A stretch of 64,000 nucleotides of DNA from Pseudoalteromonas sp. N1230-9 (GCF_032716425.1 NZ_CP090419.1:773501-837500); one strand, 5' to 3'. Counted from the first letter of the stretch, positions 34,057-44,188 are shown. A program made the numbers and translations. Notes: generated by a model from the sequence alone, not told the origin.

Positions 34057-34263
34057 ATGCAGCAAATAACAGTGAGGATAATAAAGTGGATAGGCTTGTT
34101 CATCGTACTAGCACTTGCTTTACTCTGCTATAGTATGGGCACAATGTCAGGTTTTATCGCTTTAATTGTGATTGGTTTTTTACTTGAAGGCGCATTTTGG
34201 TTATTTGGCTATCGATTATTTAACCGTAAAAAACCGTCTGAGCACTCAAGTCAAACCTCATAG
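34057..34263 (+). CDS. Small two-helix membrane protein
   Basis: This 68-residue protein has two hydrophobic segments (about residues 10-28 and 31-50, with GLFIVLALALLCYSMG and GFIALIVIGFLLEGAFWLFG) and a short basic, polar tail. I do not recognise the family. The frame opens at a GTG at 34021, but AAAGGA before the ATG at 34057 decides the start. It lies upstream of dinB, whose SOS box comes after this gene, so it is probably not SOS-controlled. Confidence 0.6.
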   Translation: MQQITVRIIKWIGLFIVLALALLCYSMGTMSGFIALIVIGFLLEGAFWLFGYRLFNRKKPSEHSSQTS

Positions 34264-34295
34264 CTTGCACAATTAGGCAGATTAAATAATAATAA

Positions 34296-34311
34296 CTGTA
34301 TAAATAAACAG
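34296..34311 (+). promoter_or_regulatory. LexA (SOS) box of dinB
   Basis: CTGTATAAATAAACAG matches the gammaproteobacterial LexA consensus CTGT-N8-ACAG exactly at the conserved ends. It lies 6 to 15 bases upstream of the candidate dinB start codons, so LexA bound here would block transcription initiation. Confidence 0.9.
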
Positions 34312-34325
34312 TTGTTATGTGCCTA

Positions 34326-35378
34326 ATGAAAAAATTCATTCACATTGATATGGATTGCTTTTATGCCGCCGTTGAGATGCGTGATAACCCTGCATTGGCA
34401 AGTGTGCCGTTAGCAATTGGCGGTAATAGTCGTCGTGGGGTGCTTTCTACAGCTAACTATATTGCCCGCCAATACGGTGTGCGTTCGGCAATGTCTAACT
34501 ACCACGCCAAACAATTGTGTCCTGATCTGGTCATTGTGCCTGGGCGAATGCAGGTCTACAAAGACATCTCCACGCAAATACGCGCTATTTTCGCTAAATA
34601 TACCGACCTAATTGAGCCCTTATCACTTGATGAGGCTTACCTTGATGTAACTAACAGCACCGCCTGTAAAGGCAGTGCTACGCTTATGGCTCAGCAAATC
34701 CGTCAAGAAATCTATGATACGACTGGCCTGACTGCATCTGCTGGTGTTGCGCCCGTTAAGTTTATTGCCAAAATTGCCAGCGATGAAAACAAACCTAATG
34801 GGCAGTTTGTCGTGTTACCTGAGCAAGTCGATGACTTTTTAGCAAAATTGCCGCTGGGTAAAATCCCTGGTGTAGGTAAGGTGACATTGGAAAAGCTGCA
34901 ACTTAAAGGGCTCTATACAGGAGCTGATGTTCGCGCAAAAGGGGTTAATTGGATGCAGCAGCATGTTGGAAATTTTGGCGTTTCTTTATATCAAAAGTGT
35001 GCGGGTGAATACATTGGTAAGGTATCCACAGAGCGGGTACGTAAATCACTGAGTGTTGAGCATACCTATGAATACAACAAAAATAATTTAGATGAATGTT
35101 TAAGCCAGTTACCTTCTTTAATGGATGAATTAACACGCCGCCTTGATAAACAGCAATTACATAACCGAATAAATAAACTATCGGTAAAAGTGAAGTTTGC
35201 GAACTTTGTAGTAACCAGTGCCGATCAAAGTCATCATCAATTAGATGAAAGTATATTTTCAGAGTTATTAAGTAAAGCGTATGAACGTGGCAAAGACCAA
35301 CCAGTGCGTTTATTGGGAATAGGTGTTGGAATAAAGAGTCAAGCTCATGAGCATTTTCAGCTCAGTATATTAGACTAA
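34326..35378 (+). CDS. dinB: DNA polymerase IV
   Basis: The ~350-residue Y-family polymerase carries FIHIDMDCFYAAVEMRD (metal-binding Asp), the steric-gate region, SLDEAYLDVT (catalytic Asp-Glu), SAGVAPVKFIAKIASD, a helix-hairpin-helix (KIPGVGKVTLEKL) and a little-finger domain, and ends in QLSILD, a beta-clamp-binding-type tail. It copies past lesions during SOS mutagenesis. I chose the ATG at 34326 because it aligns with E. coli DinB; ATG 34317 adds three residues. A clear LexA box lies just upstream. Confidence 0.94.
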   Translation: MKKFIHIDMDCFYAAVEMRDNPALASVPLAIGGNSRRGVLSTANYIARQYGVRSAMSNYHAKQLCPDLVIVPGRMQVYKDISTQIRAIFAKYTDLIEPLSLDEAYLDVTNSTACKGSATLMAQQIRQEIYDTTGLTASAGVAPVKFIAKIASDENKPNGQFVVLPEQVDDFLAKLPLGKIPGVGKVTLEKLQLKGLYTGADVRAKGVNWMQQHVGNFGVSLYQKCAGEYIGKVSTERVRKSLSVEHTYEYNKNNLDECLSQLPSLMDELTRRLDKQQLHNRINKLSVKVKFANFVVTSADQSHHQLDESIFSELLSKAYERGKDQPVRLLGIGVGIKSQAHEHFQLSILD

Positions 35379-35483
35379 AGGTTAACACCTTGGTGGTTGA
35401 AAGTTTGATAGTGTCTAATGGGGTGCTAAATCTTTCTATACACCTCCTTAAGACAACATTATAACTAAATAAGAGAGATGACT

Positions 35484-37166
35484 ATGCAATCGGTCGTGAT
35501 CGTGCTGCTCGGAATAATCGGTATGTTGTTCGGATGGTTTTTCTATTCGAAATTCATCGCCGAGAAGATTTTCAAAATGGATGATAATTTTGTCACACCC
35601 GCTCATGAACTTGAAGATGGTGTTGACTATGTGCCTACAAACAAGGTTGTGTTGTGGGGCCATCATTTTACTTCAGTGGCAGGTGCTGCGCCGATAGTCG
35701 GCCCAGCGATTGCTGTATACTGGGGCTGGGTACCTGCTGTACTTTGGGTTGTATTTGGTACTATTTTCTTCGCTGGTGTGCATGACATGGGCGCTTTGTG
35801 GGCCAGTGCCCGCAATAAAGGCAAGTCAATGGGGGCACTGTCTGAGACGGTGATAGGTAAACGCACCCGTGCGTTATTTATGATTGTGGTATTTTTAGTA
35901 CTGCTAATGGTCAACGCTGTATTTGGCGTTGTTATTGCCAAGTCATTTGTGTCACAACCAAATGCTGTTTTTCCTGCTTGGGCTGCCATTGTTGTTGCTT
36001 TAGTTATTGGTCAGTTATTAAGACGTAAAGTGTCTTTAATCCCACTTTGCTTTGTTGGTGTGGGGATACTTTATTACACCATTTATCTAGGAAGCGGAAT
36101 GCCAATTGCTTTACCTGACGAAATGTTTGGTTTAAGCGCAAATGCGAACTGGATTATTATTTTATTCATTTATGCTGCTATCGCTTCACTTCTACCTGTA
36201 TGGATGCTGCTGCAACCACGCGACTTTATTAATGGTATGCAACTACTGGTTGGTTTAGTCCTGCTATATGGTGCGGTATTTATTTCTATGCCAGATATCA
36301 CAGCGCCTGCATTTAATACCCAAACTGCGGTGGATACGCCAAGTATTATTCCGCTGCTATTTGTTACTATTGCCTGTGGTGCGGTGTCTGGTTTCCACGG
36401 TATCGTGTCATCAGGCACGAGCTCTAAACAGCTAAATAAAGAAACCGATGGCCGTTTCGTTGGTTATTTAGGTGCCGTGGGCGAAGGCATGCTAGCGTTG
36501 ATTACCTTAGTTGCGGTAAGTGGTGTTGCGCTTGCTGTTTCGCCTGAAGAGTGGCATGAAATTTACAGTCATTTAGGGGCTGGTAGTGTCAGTGCATTTA
36601 TTAATGGCGGTGCTAACTTAATTGAAAGTGGCTGGGGCTTATCAAACGAGATAGCTTCAACATTACTTGCCGTGATGGTTGTGTTATTCGCTGGTACAAC
36701 GATGGATTCGGGTGTGCGTCTACAGCGTTATATTATCCAAGAATGGGGTGATATTTATAACATCAGTATTATTCGCAATGGTGTGATTGCAACCTTAATT
36801 GCCGTACTGTGTTGCTTACTACTCGCTTTTGGTGCTGGTGGCGCTGATGGCAGTGGCGGTATGATTATTTGGCCTTTATTTGGTTCTACTAACCAGATCC
36901 TTGCAAGCTTAACGTTACTGGTTATTTCTGTGATGTTAATTAAAGCTAATCGCCCTGCAAAATATACACTGATCCCGATGAGCTTTGTGCTAGTGATGGC
37001 GTTTTTTGCTGGCGTAATAAAACTGGGTGAATACTATCAGCAAGGTAACTGGCTGTTAGTTACCCTTGATGTTTTAGTGCTTGTAATTAGCGTTCTGGTG
37101 ATGTTAGAAGCGTGGTCTGTGATCGTTAAGCATCGTAACGATAATAAGCAAGTTACAGAGCAGTAA
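35484..37166 (+). CDS. CstA-family carbon-starvation/peptide or pyruvate transporter
   Basis: The ~560-residue inner-membrane protein shows the CstA signatures VPTNKVVLWGHHFTSVAGAA, VGPAIAVYWGWVPA, GAVSGFHGIVSSGTSSKQL and FGSTNQILASLTLLV, with about 16 hydrophobic helices. Family members import peptides or pyruvate. It is shorter than E. coli CstA (701 residues), lacking the long C-terminal part, which is common among family members. AGAGAG six bases before the ATG at 35484 makes it preferable to ATG 35478. A hairpin without U-tract follows the gene (37174-37212). Confidence 0.88.
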   Translation: MQSVVIVLLGIIGMLFGWFFYSKFIAEKIFKMDDNFVTPAHELEDGVDYVPTNKVVLWGHHFTSVAGAAPIVGPAIAVYWGWVPAVLWVVFGTIFFAGVHDMGALWASARNKGKSMGALSETVIGKRTRALFMIVVFLVLLMVNAVFGVVIAKSFVSQPNAVFPAWAAIVVALVIGQLLRRKVSLIPLCFVGVGILYYTIYLGSGMPIALPDEMFGLSANANWIIILFIYAAIASLLPVWMLLQPRDFINGMQLLVGLVLLYGAVFISMPDITAPAFNTQTAVDTPSIIPLLFVTIACGAVSGFHGIVSSGTSSKQLNKETDGRFVGYLGAVGEGMLALITLVAVSGVALAVSPEEWHEIYSHLGAGSVSAFINGGANLIESGWGLSNEIASTLLAVMVVLFAGTTMDSGVRLQRYIIQEWGDIYNISIIRNGVIATLIAVLCCLLLAFGAGGADGSGGMIIWPLFGSTNQILASLTLLVISVMLIKANRPAKYTLIPMSFVLVMAFFAGVIKLGEYYQQGNWLLVTLDVLVLVISVLVMLEAWSVIVKHRNDNKQVTEQ

Positions 37167-37173
37167 ACTTAGC

Positions 37174-37212
37174 TTGCCAGCCATAAAGCAGCTTAATTTG
37201 CTTGGCTGGCAA
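37174..37212. repeat. Hairpin after the CstA-family gene
   Basis: TTGCCAGCC (37174-37182) pairs with GGCTGGCAA (37204-37212), and an inner AAGCA/TGCTT extends the structure. There is no U-tract after it, so a classical terminator is unlikely. Confidence 0.55.
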
Positions 37213-37269
37213 TAGCTGACCAAATCAATGATAATACGGTCCTATGTTTCTAACAGCAGGACCTTTTTT

Positions 37270-38793
37270 ATGGCATACCCTCATGCAATGTCAGCACCTC
37301 AGATTGCTGATGCAGATCACGATGCATTAATTATTATCAGTGATGACTTTTCTTCTTTAGCTAATCAAAACTTAAGCCAAGCAATTACTACACATCAAGC
37401 TGTTGATGCGCGTATTGGTAAGCAAGTTACACTACTTGTGATTGATTCTAAACGTGTAATTTTAGCACCAACAGGTCCACTTAATCGCGACTATGACGAT
37501 GTACGTCGTTATTTTGATGCTGCAAAGCAAGGTATATTAGAAGCCAAAGCATCAGGTAGCACTAAACCAGCTTTGTATTTACCACAAGCAAGCCAAGATG
37601 GGCGTTATCAACATGCACTTGAGGTGGCTTTTTTAGGTGCATGTCAGGCATTGTGGCAACCGCTTGAAGCGCGAGAATTTCATGGGCAATCCATTGAGCC
37701 TATTAGTCAAATTAGCCTTATTGGCGCAAATGAGCAAACAACGAAAGCTGTGAATGCGATTGCAGCGGGTCAATATGCTGCGCGTGATTTATGTGGTACT
37801 GAGCCTGAGCGCATGGCACCACCACGTTTTGCAGATTACTGCGTTGAGTTATTTGCAGGCAGCAAGGTGTCTGTTGAGGTGATTTCAGATATCAACACTA
37901 TCGACAAAGATTACCCAATGATGAGCACGGTAGCACGTGCTTCTTACGCTGTTGAGCGCCATCACCCACGCGTTGTGAAACTAGAATATGTACCTGAAGG
38001 CGACGTTGAGCGTACCTTGATGTTTGTTGGTAAGGGTTTAGTTTACGATACCGGTGGTGCAGACCTTAAAGTGGGTGGCTTTATGGCAGGTATGAGCCGC
38101 GATAAGGGCGGTGCAGCTTCGGTTGCTGGCTTTATGAAATCAGTTGCTGATTTTGCTCCAAAAGGCGTAAAAGTGATTGCTTATTTAGCTGTGGTTCGTA
38201 ATTCGATTGGTTCTGATTGTTTTGTTCCAGATGAAATTATTACGAGTCGTGAAGGTGTTCGTGTTCGAATCGGTAACACAGATGCTGAAGGTCGTTTAGC
38301 TATGGGTGACTTACTAAGCGAAATGAAAGACCGTGCGTTAAACGAAGTAAATCCAGAGTTATTCACCGTGGCGACTTTAACAGGCCATGCAGCACGAGCA
38401 ATGGGGCCTTATAGTGCTTATGTTGAAAATGGCCCTGCACGCCAAGCTAATATTTCACGTAAGCTTGCTGATTTAGGTGACTTATGGGCCGATGGTGCAG
38501 AAGTATCTCGCAGCCGCCGTGAAGATTATGACTTCATTCGCCCTCGCACGTTAGCTGACGATGTACTTTCAAGTAATAACGCTGCGTCAGCTGTAACTGC
38601 TCGTGGTCATCAGTTCCCAATGGCATTCTTAGCGATTGTTGGTGGCTTAGATAAACATGGCACTGAATCAGCGCAACCATTACCTTATGTTCATATGGAT
38701 ATCGCAGGTAGCGGCGTAGAAGGTGGCGATTGGCAGCATGGCAAGCCAACCGCTGCAACAGTTAGTAGCTTATTTGCACGTTATTGTTTGTAA
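37270..38793 (+). CDS. M17 leucyl-aminopeptidase family protein
   Basis: The 507-residue protein is an M17 metallo-aminopeptidase with KGLVYDTGGADLKVGG (metal-binding Lys and Asp), MSRDKGGAASVAGF and the family hallmark IGNTDAEGRLAMGDLL, which supply ligands for two metal ions. It removes N-terminal residues from peptides in the cytoplasm. The usual GTALATVxD-like details differ from PepA, so this is a divergent branch. The open frame starts at 37228; I prefer ATG 37270 because of its position and the lack of conserved sequence before it. A shared terminator follows. Confidence 0.85.
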   Translation: MAYPHAMSAPQIADADHDALIIISDDFSSLANQNLSQAITTHQAVDARIGKQVTLLVIDSKRVILAPTGPLNRDYDDVRRYFDAAKQGILEAKASGSTKPALYLPQASQDGRYQHALEVAFLGACQALWQPLEAREFHGQSIEPISQISLIGANEQTTKAVNAIAAGQYAARDLCGTEPERMAPPRFADYCVELFAGSKVSVEVISDINTIDKDYPMMSTVARASYAVERHHPRVVKLEYVPEGDVERTLMFVGKGLVYDTGGADLKVGGFMAGMSRDKGGAASVAGFMKSVADFAPKGVKVIAYLAVVRNSIGSDCFVPDEIITSREGVRVRIGNTDAEGRLAMGDLLSEMKDRALNEVNPELFTVATLTGHAARAMGPYSAYVENGPARQANISRKLADLGDLWADGAEVSRSRREDYDFIRPRTLADDVLSSNNAASAVTARGHQFPMAFLAIVGGLDKHGTESAQPLPYVHMDIAGSGVEGGDWQHGKPTAATVSSLFARYCL

Positions 38794-38807
38794 GTTATTA
38801 GATTAAG

Positions 38808-38834
38808 AAAAAACCCGCGTCATGCGGGTTTTTT
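38808..38834. terminator. Bidirectional intrinsic terminator
   Basis: AAAAAACCCGC, GTCAT and GCGGGTTTTTT form a stem with T runs on both strands, between the convergent M17 peptidase and chemoreceptor genes. Confidence 0.9.
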
Positions 38835-38838
38835 GTCG

Positions 38839-40476
38839 TTAGTCGAGCTTGAAGCGGTTTACAACATCGCTTAATGCTTGGGAGCTTTGCTTTAAGTTTT
38901 CACTGTCATTTGATAACCCTTGAGTATTTGATAGGGATTGCTCTGTTGACTGTGAAAGTTCATTTATTCGTAAATTTACCTCATCTGCTGCGCTTGTTTG
39001 TTGCTCTGTGGCGCGTGCTATTTGGCTGTTCATGTCTTTAATTACACTCACTAAACGCTCAATTTCTGTTAGCGATGTGTTCGCTTCACCAGCTTGTAGC
39101 ACGGTATCGCTCGAAAGCTGCTGACTTGCTGAAACTGCATCAACAGCGGCTTGGGCACCGGTTTGTAATTTACTGATCATGGCTTGAATTTCATCAGTGC
39201 TCTTGCCTGTGCGGCTGGCAAGGGTACGCACTTCATCAGCGACAACAGCAAAGCCGCGGCCTTGTTCACCAGCACGAGCTGCTTCTATAGCTGCGTTCAG
39301 CGCCAGTAGGTTGGTTTGCTCGGCGATACTGCGAATCACATCAAGTACAGAGCCTATATTGTTACTTTCGGCAGCAAGGTCTGCGGTCGCTTGACTGACT
39401 TGCTCAATATTATGTGACAATGTCTCTATCGCTGTGATGGTTTTATTCAGTACTTGCTTGCCATTTTCAGCGTTGTGGGATGCTTCATTGGCTGCATGCT
39501 CGGCTTGTTCGGCATTTTGACTAACATCGTGGATTTGATGCGTCATTTGCTCCATTGCTGTAGCCACTTGAGTTGAACTGTCATTTTGAAGCTCTATAAA
39601 TGACAGGTTGGTCTTACTGGCATCATCGACATTGTGAGCGTATTGGTTCACTTGCTGGGCATTATGTGCAACATGCTTGAGCGATTCACGCATTTTAGCT
39701 GTGTAAAGATTAAAGTAGCGCGATAACCGTGATACTTCATCATTACCATTTTCATCAAGTTGCTGAGTTAAGTCACCTTCTCCTTGAGAAATGTCTTTCA
39801 TCATGTCTGCAGCAAGCTGCGTTGGCCGTAAAATGCTATTTGCAATGAGGTAACTGAGCGCCGTTAACAAGGCGATAATGATCACGGCAGTGATAATGAC
39901 GTGGTTTCGTAGTGAAGCGAATGCTTCTTCTATGGTATCGATATAGACACCTGAGCCAACAATCCATTGCCACTTAGCAAACCCTTTAACATAGGCAATT
40001 TTATCGACGGGTTGATCTTTCCCAGGCTTTGGCCACTTGTAAGGGATAAATCCTTCACCTTGCTTTTTGACAATATTGACCATATCGACAAATAACAGTA
40101 CGCCATCAGGATCTTTACTGCCCGCAAGCGATTTACCATTTAGTTCTGGTTTAAATGGATGCATCACCATAACTGGTTGGTAGTCATTAATCCAAAAATA
40201 ATTGTTGTTGTCGTAACGTAGTGCAGAAATAGTTTGTAAGGCAGCTTGTTTTGCTTGTTCTTCGCTGAGTTTGCCTTCTGTAAAAAGTGCATAGTTATGT
40301 TCAATAATACTATGAGCTGATTCAACTAGGTTTTGGGTTTTGATGTATTGTTCTTGTTCTAAAGATTCATATTGTTGCGTTAAGCTTGATATGCTTAAAA
40401 AGATAAGACCAATCACTACTACGCTCACCAACATGGCAAGACGTTGTAAAATAGTAAAGCGGCGTAAATAATTCAT
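38839..40476 (-). CDS. Methyl-accepting chemotaxis protein with single Cache domain
   Basis: The 545-residue receptor has a membrane helix (about 13-32), a periplasmic sCache_2 domain (about 40-190, with [20 protein letters not shown] and [13 protein letters not shown]), a second helix (about 193-214), a HAMP domain and a signalling hairpin whose tip is [20 protein letters not shown]. Signals are passed to CheA/CheW; sCache_2 domains often bind small organic acids such as acetate or pyruvate, so that is a reasonable but unproven ligand class. There is no C-terminal CheR-binding pentapeptide. No other chemotaxis genes lie nearby. Confidence 0.93.
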   Translation of the reverse strand: MNYLRRFTILQRLAMLVSVVVIGLIFLSISSLTQQYESLEQEQYIKTQNLVESAHSIIEHNYALFTEGKLSEEQAKQAALQTISALRYDNNNYFWINDYQPVMVMHPFKPELNGKSLAGSKDPDGVLLFVDMVNIVKKQGEGFIPYKWPKPGKDQPVDKIAYVKGFAKWQWIVGSGVYIDTIEEAFASLRNHVIITAVIIIALLTALSYLIANSILRPTQLAADMMKDISQGEGDLTQQLDENGNDEVSRLSRYFNLYTAKMRESLKHVAHNAQQVNQYAHNVDDASKTNLSFIELQNDSSTQVATAMEQMTHQIHDVSQNAEQAEHAANEASHNAENGKQVLNKTITAIETLSHNIEQVSQATADLAAESNNIGSVLDVIRSIAEQTNLLALNAAIEAARAGEQGRGFAVVADEVRTLASRTGKSTDEIQAMISKLQTGAQAAVDAVSASQQLSSDTVLQAGEANTSLTEIERLVSVIKDMNSQIARATEQQTSAADEVNLRINELSQSTEQSLSNTQGLSNDSENLKQSSQALSDVVNRFKLD

Positions 40477-40566
40477 GTATGTTCCTTCGTCATGCTCATA
40501 GGAGCAATGTATTAAGCGTAGCTAAAATAGGTCGAAAATCTAGTTAACTAGTAGAATATATTGAGA

Positions 40567-40598
40567 CAAAAAAAAGGCTGATTTTACAATCAGCCTTT
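40567..40598 (-). terminator. Intrinsic terminator of the DPP IV-like gene
   Basis: AAAGGCTGATT and AATCAGCCTTT pair over 11 bp around a 4-base loop (40573-40598), followed on the minus strand by eight T residues. It lies 28 bases after the peptidase stop. Confidence 0.9.
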
Positions 40599-40625
40599 AG
40601 TCTAAGTTATCGAAATTAAATCAAA

Positions 40626-42851
40626 TTACTCAACGTTAAAGTGTCGGTTGAAGAAACTTGTGATGGTTTGGTGTAAGTGCGTTTGCACGCTCTTGCCACG
40701 TAAACTGTGTTTTGAGCCAGGGTAAGTCATCATTTCGAATTGCTTTTCTTGATCTTGCAGTTGTTTGAACAACTTAGTGGCGTGAGTGAATAACACGTTA
40801 TCATCCGCCATACCGTGATAAATCATCAACGGGCCTTTTAAGCCTTCAGCATAGGGGAATACGGCACTTGCTTCGTAACCTTTCGCGTTAGTTGCAGGGT
40901 GACCGACATAACGTTCAGTGTAGTGCGTATCGTACAGTGCCCAATCAGTTACTGGCGCACCAGAAACACCGGCTTTAAAGTAGTCGCCCGCTTTAAACAT
41001 GGTCATAAGCGCCATGTAACCACCGTAGCTGTGGCCATAAATACCAATACGCTCAGGGTCAACGTAATCAAGAGTGCGTAAGAACTCGACACCTTTGATT
41101 TGGTCAGCAACTTCAGCAACACCTAAGTGCTTATAAATCACATCTTCAAACTTTTTACCACGGTTGTATGAGCCACGGTTATCAAGTTGGAAAATAACAT
41201 AGCCTTGTTGCGCCATGTACTGGAAGTACAAGTTTTTGCTGCGCCAGCTGTTCGTTACGCGCTGAGCGTGAGGGCCGCCATACACGTTAACTATAACTGG
41301 GTGCTTTTTACCGTCTTGGTAGTTAGTAGGCTTGAATAAACGGTAATGCATGATTTGCCCGTCTTCAGCCGTTAACGTGCCGTATTCTGGGGTGATCAAA
41401 TCAGCTAGGTAAGGCGTTAATGGATGCGACTTATCTAACTTGTTTTCTTCAAGCCAAGTGATGAAATCACCATTGATTTTACGTAACGCAGCAGAGCCTG
41501 GCTTATTCACTGATGAGCTGTTATCGATAAAGGTTTTATTATCTTTAGCAATTACCACATTGTGGTAAGCACCTAGCTCAGTTACGCGCTTGATTTCGCC
41601 TTTTTTGAATAGCGGTACGCTGTAAAGGTGGCTCTCAAGTGCTGTGTCTTTACGACCTGCAAAATAAACGATGCCTTTTTTCTCATCAATCCCTTTTAAG
41701 CTGTCAACAACCCAATCACCTTGCGTGATTTGGCGGATCATTTCACCGTTTGTGCGGTATAAATATAGGTGTTTAAAACCATCGCGTTCAGATGCCCAAA
41801 CAAAATGCTTTTTATCATTTAAGAACTCAAGATCAAAGTGTAGGTTTATCCACGTTTTGCTGGTTTCTGTTAATGCGACTTTTTGTTTTTTACTATCGCT
41901 ATTATAAAAACGCAGCTCTAAATTGTGTTGTGAACGGTTTTGCCACTGATATGACAAGGTTTTGTTATCTTTTAACCACTTAGCTCGAGCGATGTAGATG
42001 TCTTTATCTTCACCTAAGTCAATCCAATCAGTTTTTTGATTGTTGATATTTACTACGCCAAGTTTTATTTCAACATTATCAGTGCCAGTGAACGGATAGC
42101 GTTGATTAAAAAGCTTTACTTCATCTGCGTAAATTTCGTTACGAATGGCTTCTTTTACAGGGCTTTCATCAACACGGGTATAGGCAATTTTTGCTTCATC
42201 ACCTGACCACCAGTAGCCCGTCATACGGCCCATTTCTTCTTGCGCAACAAATTCAGCCATGCCGTTTTTAATTACGCCACCGCCATCGTTACTTAATTGG
42301 ATTTCTTTACCCGTTTTTAAATTAAGTGCGTAAAGATTTTGCTCACGGATAAAGGATACATAATGGCCTTTTGGTGAGAAACGTGCATCGGTTTCAAATG
42401 CGTCAGTGTCCGTTAACTTGCGGCTTTTAGCTGAGGCAAGTTCGTAGTAGTAAAGATCACCATTAAGTGGAAAAAGGAGTGCCTTTCCATCTTTTGACCA
42501 TTTGTATTCTAAAATGCCTTTACCAAAAATACGCTGACGTTCACGACGTGCTTTTTCTTCATCAGATAAATTTTCTGGGCCTGAAAATAATGCTGCGGAG
42601 TCAACCAGTAGACGATTTTTGTTATCTTTTAGATTGTATTCCCATAAATCGTAGCGGTTATAGTCATCTGTTTTACCTTGTAGGTAAGTAACTCGACTTC
42701 CATCAGGTGAAAACTTTAATTGTACAGGCGCTTTACCAGCTAGGCTTGGATCATCAAAAATACGTTCTAGGGTGAGTTGTTCTGCGTTTACACTGAATAC
42801 CGTTGCAACCATTGGCAGGGCAAGTGAGAGATATTTAATTTTTTTTAGCAC
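40626..42851 (-). CDS. S9 family prolyl oligopeptidase, dipeptidyl peptidase IV-like
   Basis: The 741-residue protein has a signal peptide (ALPMVATVFSVNAEQ), an N-terminal beta-propeller typical of DPP IV (with the substrate-anchoring Glu pair in MAEFVAQEEMGR), and a C-terminal alpha/beta-hydrolase domain with Ser608 in GIYGHSYGGYM, Asp about 683 in HGMADDNVLF and His715 in PGSKHSL. It should remove X-Pro or X-Ala dipeptides from peptide N-termini in the periplasm. Length and motif order match bacterial DPP IV. A minus-strand terminator follows. Confidence 0.92.
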   Translation of the reverse strand: MLKKIKYLSLALPMVATVFSVNAEQLTLERIFDDPSLAGKAPVQLKFSPDGSRVTYLQGKTDDYNRYDLWEYNLKDNKNRLLVDSAALFSGPENLSDEEKARRERQRIFGKGILEYKWSKDGKALLFPLNGDLYYYELASAKSRKLTDTDAFETDARFSPKGHYVSFIREQNLYALNLKTGKEIQLSNDGGGVIKNGMAEFVAQEEMGRMTGYWWSGDEAKIAYTRVDESPVKEAIRNEIYADEVKLFNQRYPFTGTDNVEIKLGVVNINNQKTDWIDLGEDKDIYIARAKWLKDNKTLSYQWQNRSQHNLELRFYNSDSKKQKVALTETSKTWINLHFDLEFLNDKKHFVWASERDGFKHLYLYRTNGEMIRQITQGDWVVDSLKGIDEKKGIVYFAGRKDTALESHLYSVPLFKKGEIKRVTELGAYHNVVIAKDNKTFIDNSSSVNKPGSAALRKINGDFITWLEENKLDKSHPLTPYLADLITPEYGTLTAEDGQIMHYRLFKPTNYQDGKKHPVIVNVYGGPHAQRVTNSWRSKNLYFQYMAQQGYVIFQLDNRGSYNRGKKFEDVIYKHLGVAEVADQIKGVEFLRTLDYVDPERIGIYGHSYGGYMALMTMFKAGDYFKAGVSGAPVTDWALYDTHYTERYVGHPATNAKGYEASAVFPYAEGLKGPLMIYHGMADDNVLFTHATKLFKQLQDQEKQFEMMTYPGSKHSLRGKSVQTHLHQTITSFFNRHFNVE

Positions 42852-42963
42852 AAGGGTACCTTTGCTCGAATAAAAACTGCCACGATGTTAATGGTAAGCT
42901 TAGGCAACTGCAACTAAATGCTATAAAGTAGCAGGGGTACAACTTAGATTTAAGGATTTTTTG

Positions 42964-43368
42964 ATGGAAAATACCCACACGCCGTTTTCTCTGGCCAAAG
43001 AATTACAGCGCGACTGTATCGAACTTGCTGATTGGCCACTGTGTAAAGTATTGCTGATGAATGACAGCCAATATCCGTGGTTTATTTTAGTGCCAAGAGA
43101 GGCGGGTGTTAAAGAGATCATCGACCTGTCTGAACAGCAACAAATTATGTTACTTCAAGAATCTGCTAAGTTAAGTAAGCTGCTTCAACAGGTATTTAGT
43201 CCTGATAAGCTGAATGTTGCTGCACTGGGTAACATGGTACCGCAATTACATATTCATCATATTGCGCGTTTTAAAAGCGATGCCGCATGGCCCGCACCTG
43301 TATGGGGAAAGTTACCTGCTATACCTTATAGCGATCAGCAAATTTCAGCACTTAAAGCGCATTTTTAA
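42964..43368 (+). CDS. HIT-family protein
   Basis: The 134-residue protein has a histidine-triad domain with PWFILVPREAGVKEI and the triad region PQLHIHHIARF near the C-terminal third. HIT proteins hydrolyse nucleotide conjugates such as AMP-linked or diadenosine compounds; this group is usually annotated as HIT-domain diadenosine-tetraphosphate hydrolase-like. The triad is HIHHI rather than the canonical HxHxHxx with a final His, so activity needs proof. AAGGA precedes the ATG at 42964. It faces away from the DPP IV-like gene. Confidence 0.82.
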   Translation: MENTHTPFSLAKELQRDCIELADWPLCKVLLMNDSQYPWFILVPREAGVKEIIDLSEQQQIMLLQESAKLSKLLQQVFSPDKLNVAALGNMVPQLHIHHIARFKSDAAWPAPVWGKLPAIPYSDQQISALKAHF

Positions 43369-43423
43369 TATTCGTGCTAGAGTAAAATTTATTTTTCAGA
43401 ATGCCAAAAGGAGGGAGTAAGAA

Positions 43424-44173
43424 GTGAAGAGATTAATGCTTTCAGTACTTTTTATTTTTAGCTCCTTTTCGTGTTTTGCTAAAAGTTATTACTTTGTAGG
43501 GAGCCATTTTCCCGCAATTTTGGAGCCCAATCCCCAAGGAGATGCTACCGGACTGGGTGCTGATATTGTTCATGAAATATGTCGGCGTTTAGGGCATACC
43601 GTAATTATCGATGTGATGCCATTGAAGCGAGCGTTGAAAATGGTTGAGCAAGGGAAGGCTGATGCGATTATTGGACCTTACAAGTCGCTGCTTCGCGAGC
43701 AATATATTCTGTACAGTGAACTGCCTTTCTATGAGGATCCTATTGTATTTTATACTAAACCGAGTAACTCAGTTACTTGGCTTGGCAACTTCGCCAGTTT
43801 AAAAAAAGACGTAATAGGTGTAATTCGAGGTTGGGATTACGGTCAAGAGTTTAAGCGTTATGAATCGAGTTTGTCACTCTCTGAGGTGGCGAGTGTGCAA
43901 GCAAGCTTTTTACAGTTAATGTACGATAGAGTTGATTTGCTTCTGGCTCATCCACGTGCGGCAAAGCCTGTAATAGAAAGATTAGGGATTGCTGAAGACG
44001 TTATTATGCTTTCGCCCTTGCTAACTGTTAATCAAGGCTATTTTGGTTTTTCTAAACAACGAGAGTTAGGTCGTTTTATTGATGAGTTTAACCGAGAGTT
44101 TCATAACATGTTGATAAGTGGCGATATCGTAAAGTTAAACAACAAGTATGGACTCAGTTTTGTTGCTCATTAA
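43424..44173 (+). CDS. Periplasmic solute-binding protein, family 3
   Basis: The 249-residue protein has a signal peptide (SVLFIFSSFSCFAKS) and a family 3 solute-binding fold with GLGADIVHEICRRLG and the lobe-crossing ALKMVEQGKADAIIGPYKS. It probably binds an amino acid or similar small molecule. No permease or ATPase gene is adjacent, so it may be an orphan. The start is a GTG at 43424 preceded by AGGAGGGAG, a strong ribosome binding site; ATG 43436 is the alternative. Confidence 0.82.
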   Translation: MKRLMLSVLFIFSSFSCFAKSYYFVGSHFPAILEPNPQGDATGLGADIVHEICRRLGHTVIIDVMPLKRALKMVEQGKADAIIGPYKSLLREQYILYSELPFYEDPIVFYTKPSNSVTWLGNFASLKKDVIGVIRGWDYGQEFKRYESSLSLSEVASVQASFLQLMYDRVDLLLAHPRAAKPVIERLGIAEDVIMLSPLLTVNQGYFGFSKQRELGRFIDEFNREFHNMLISGDIVKLNNKYGLSFVAH

Positions 44174-44188
44174 TAAGCTTTAAATAAT

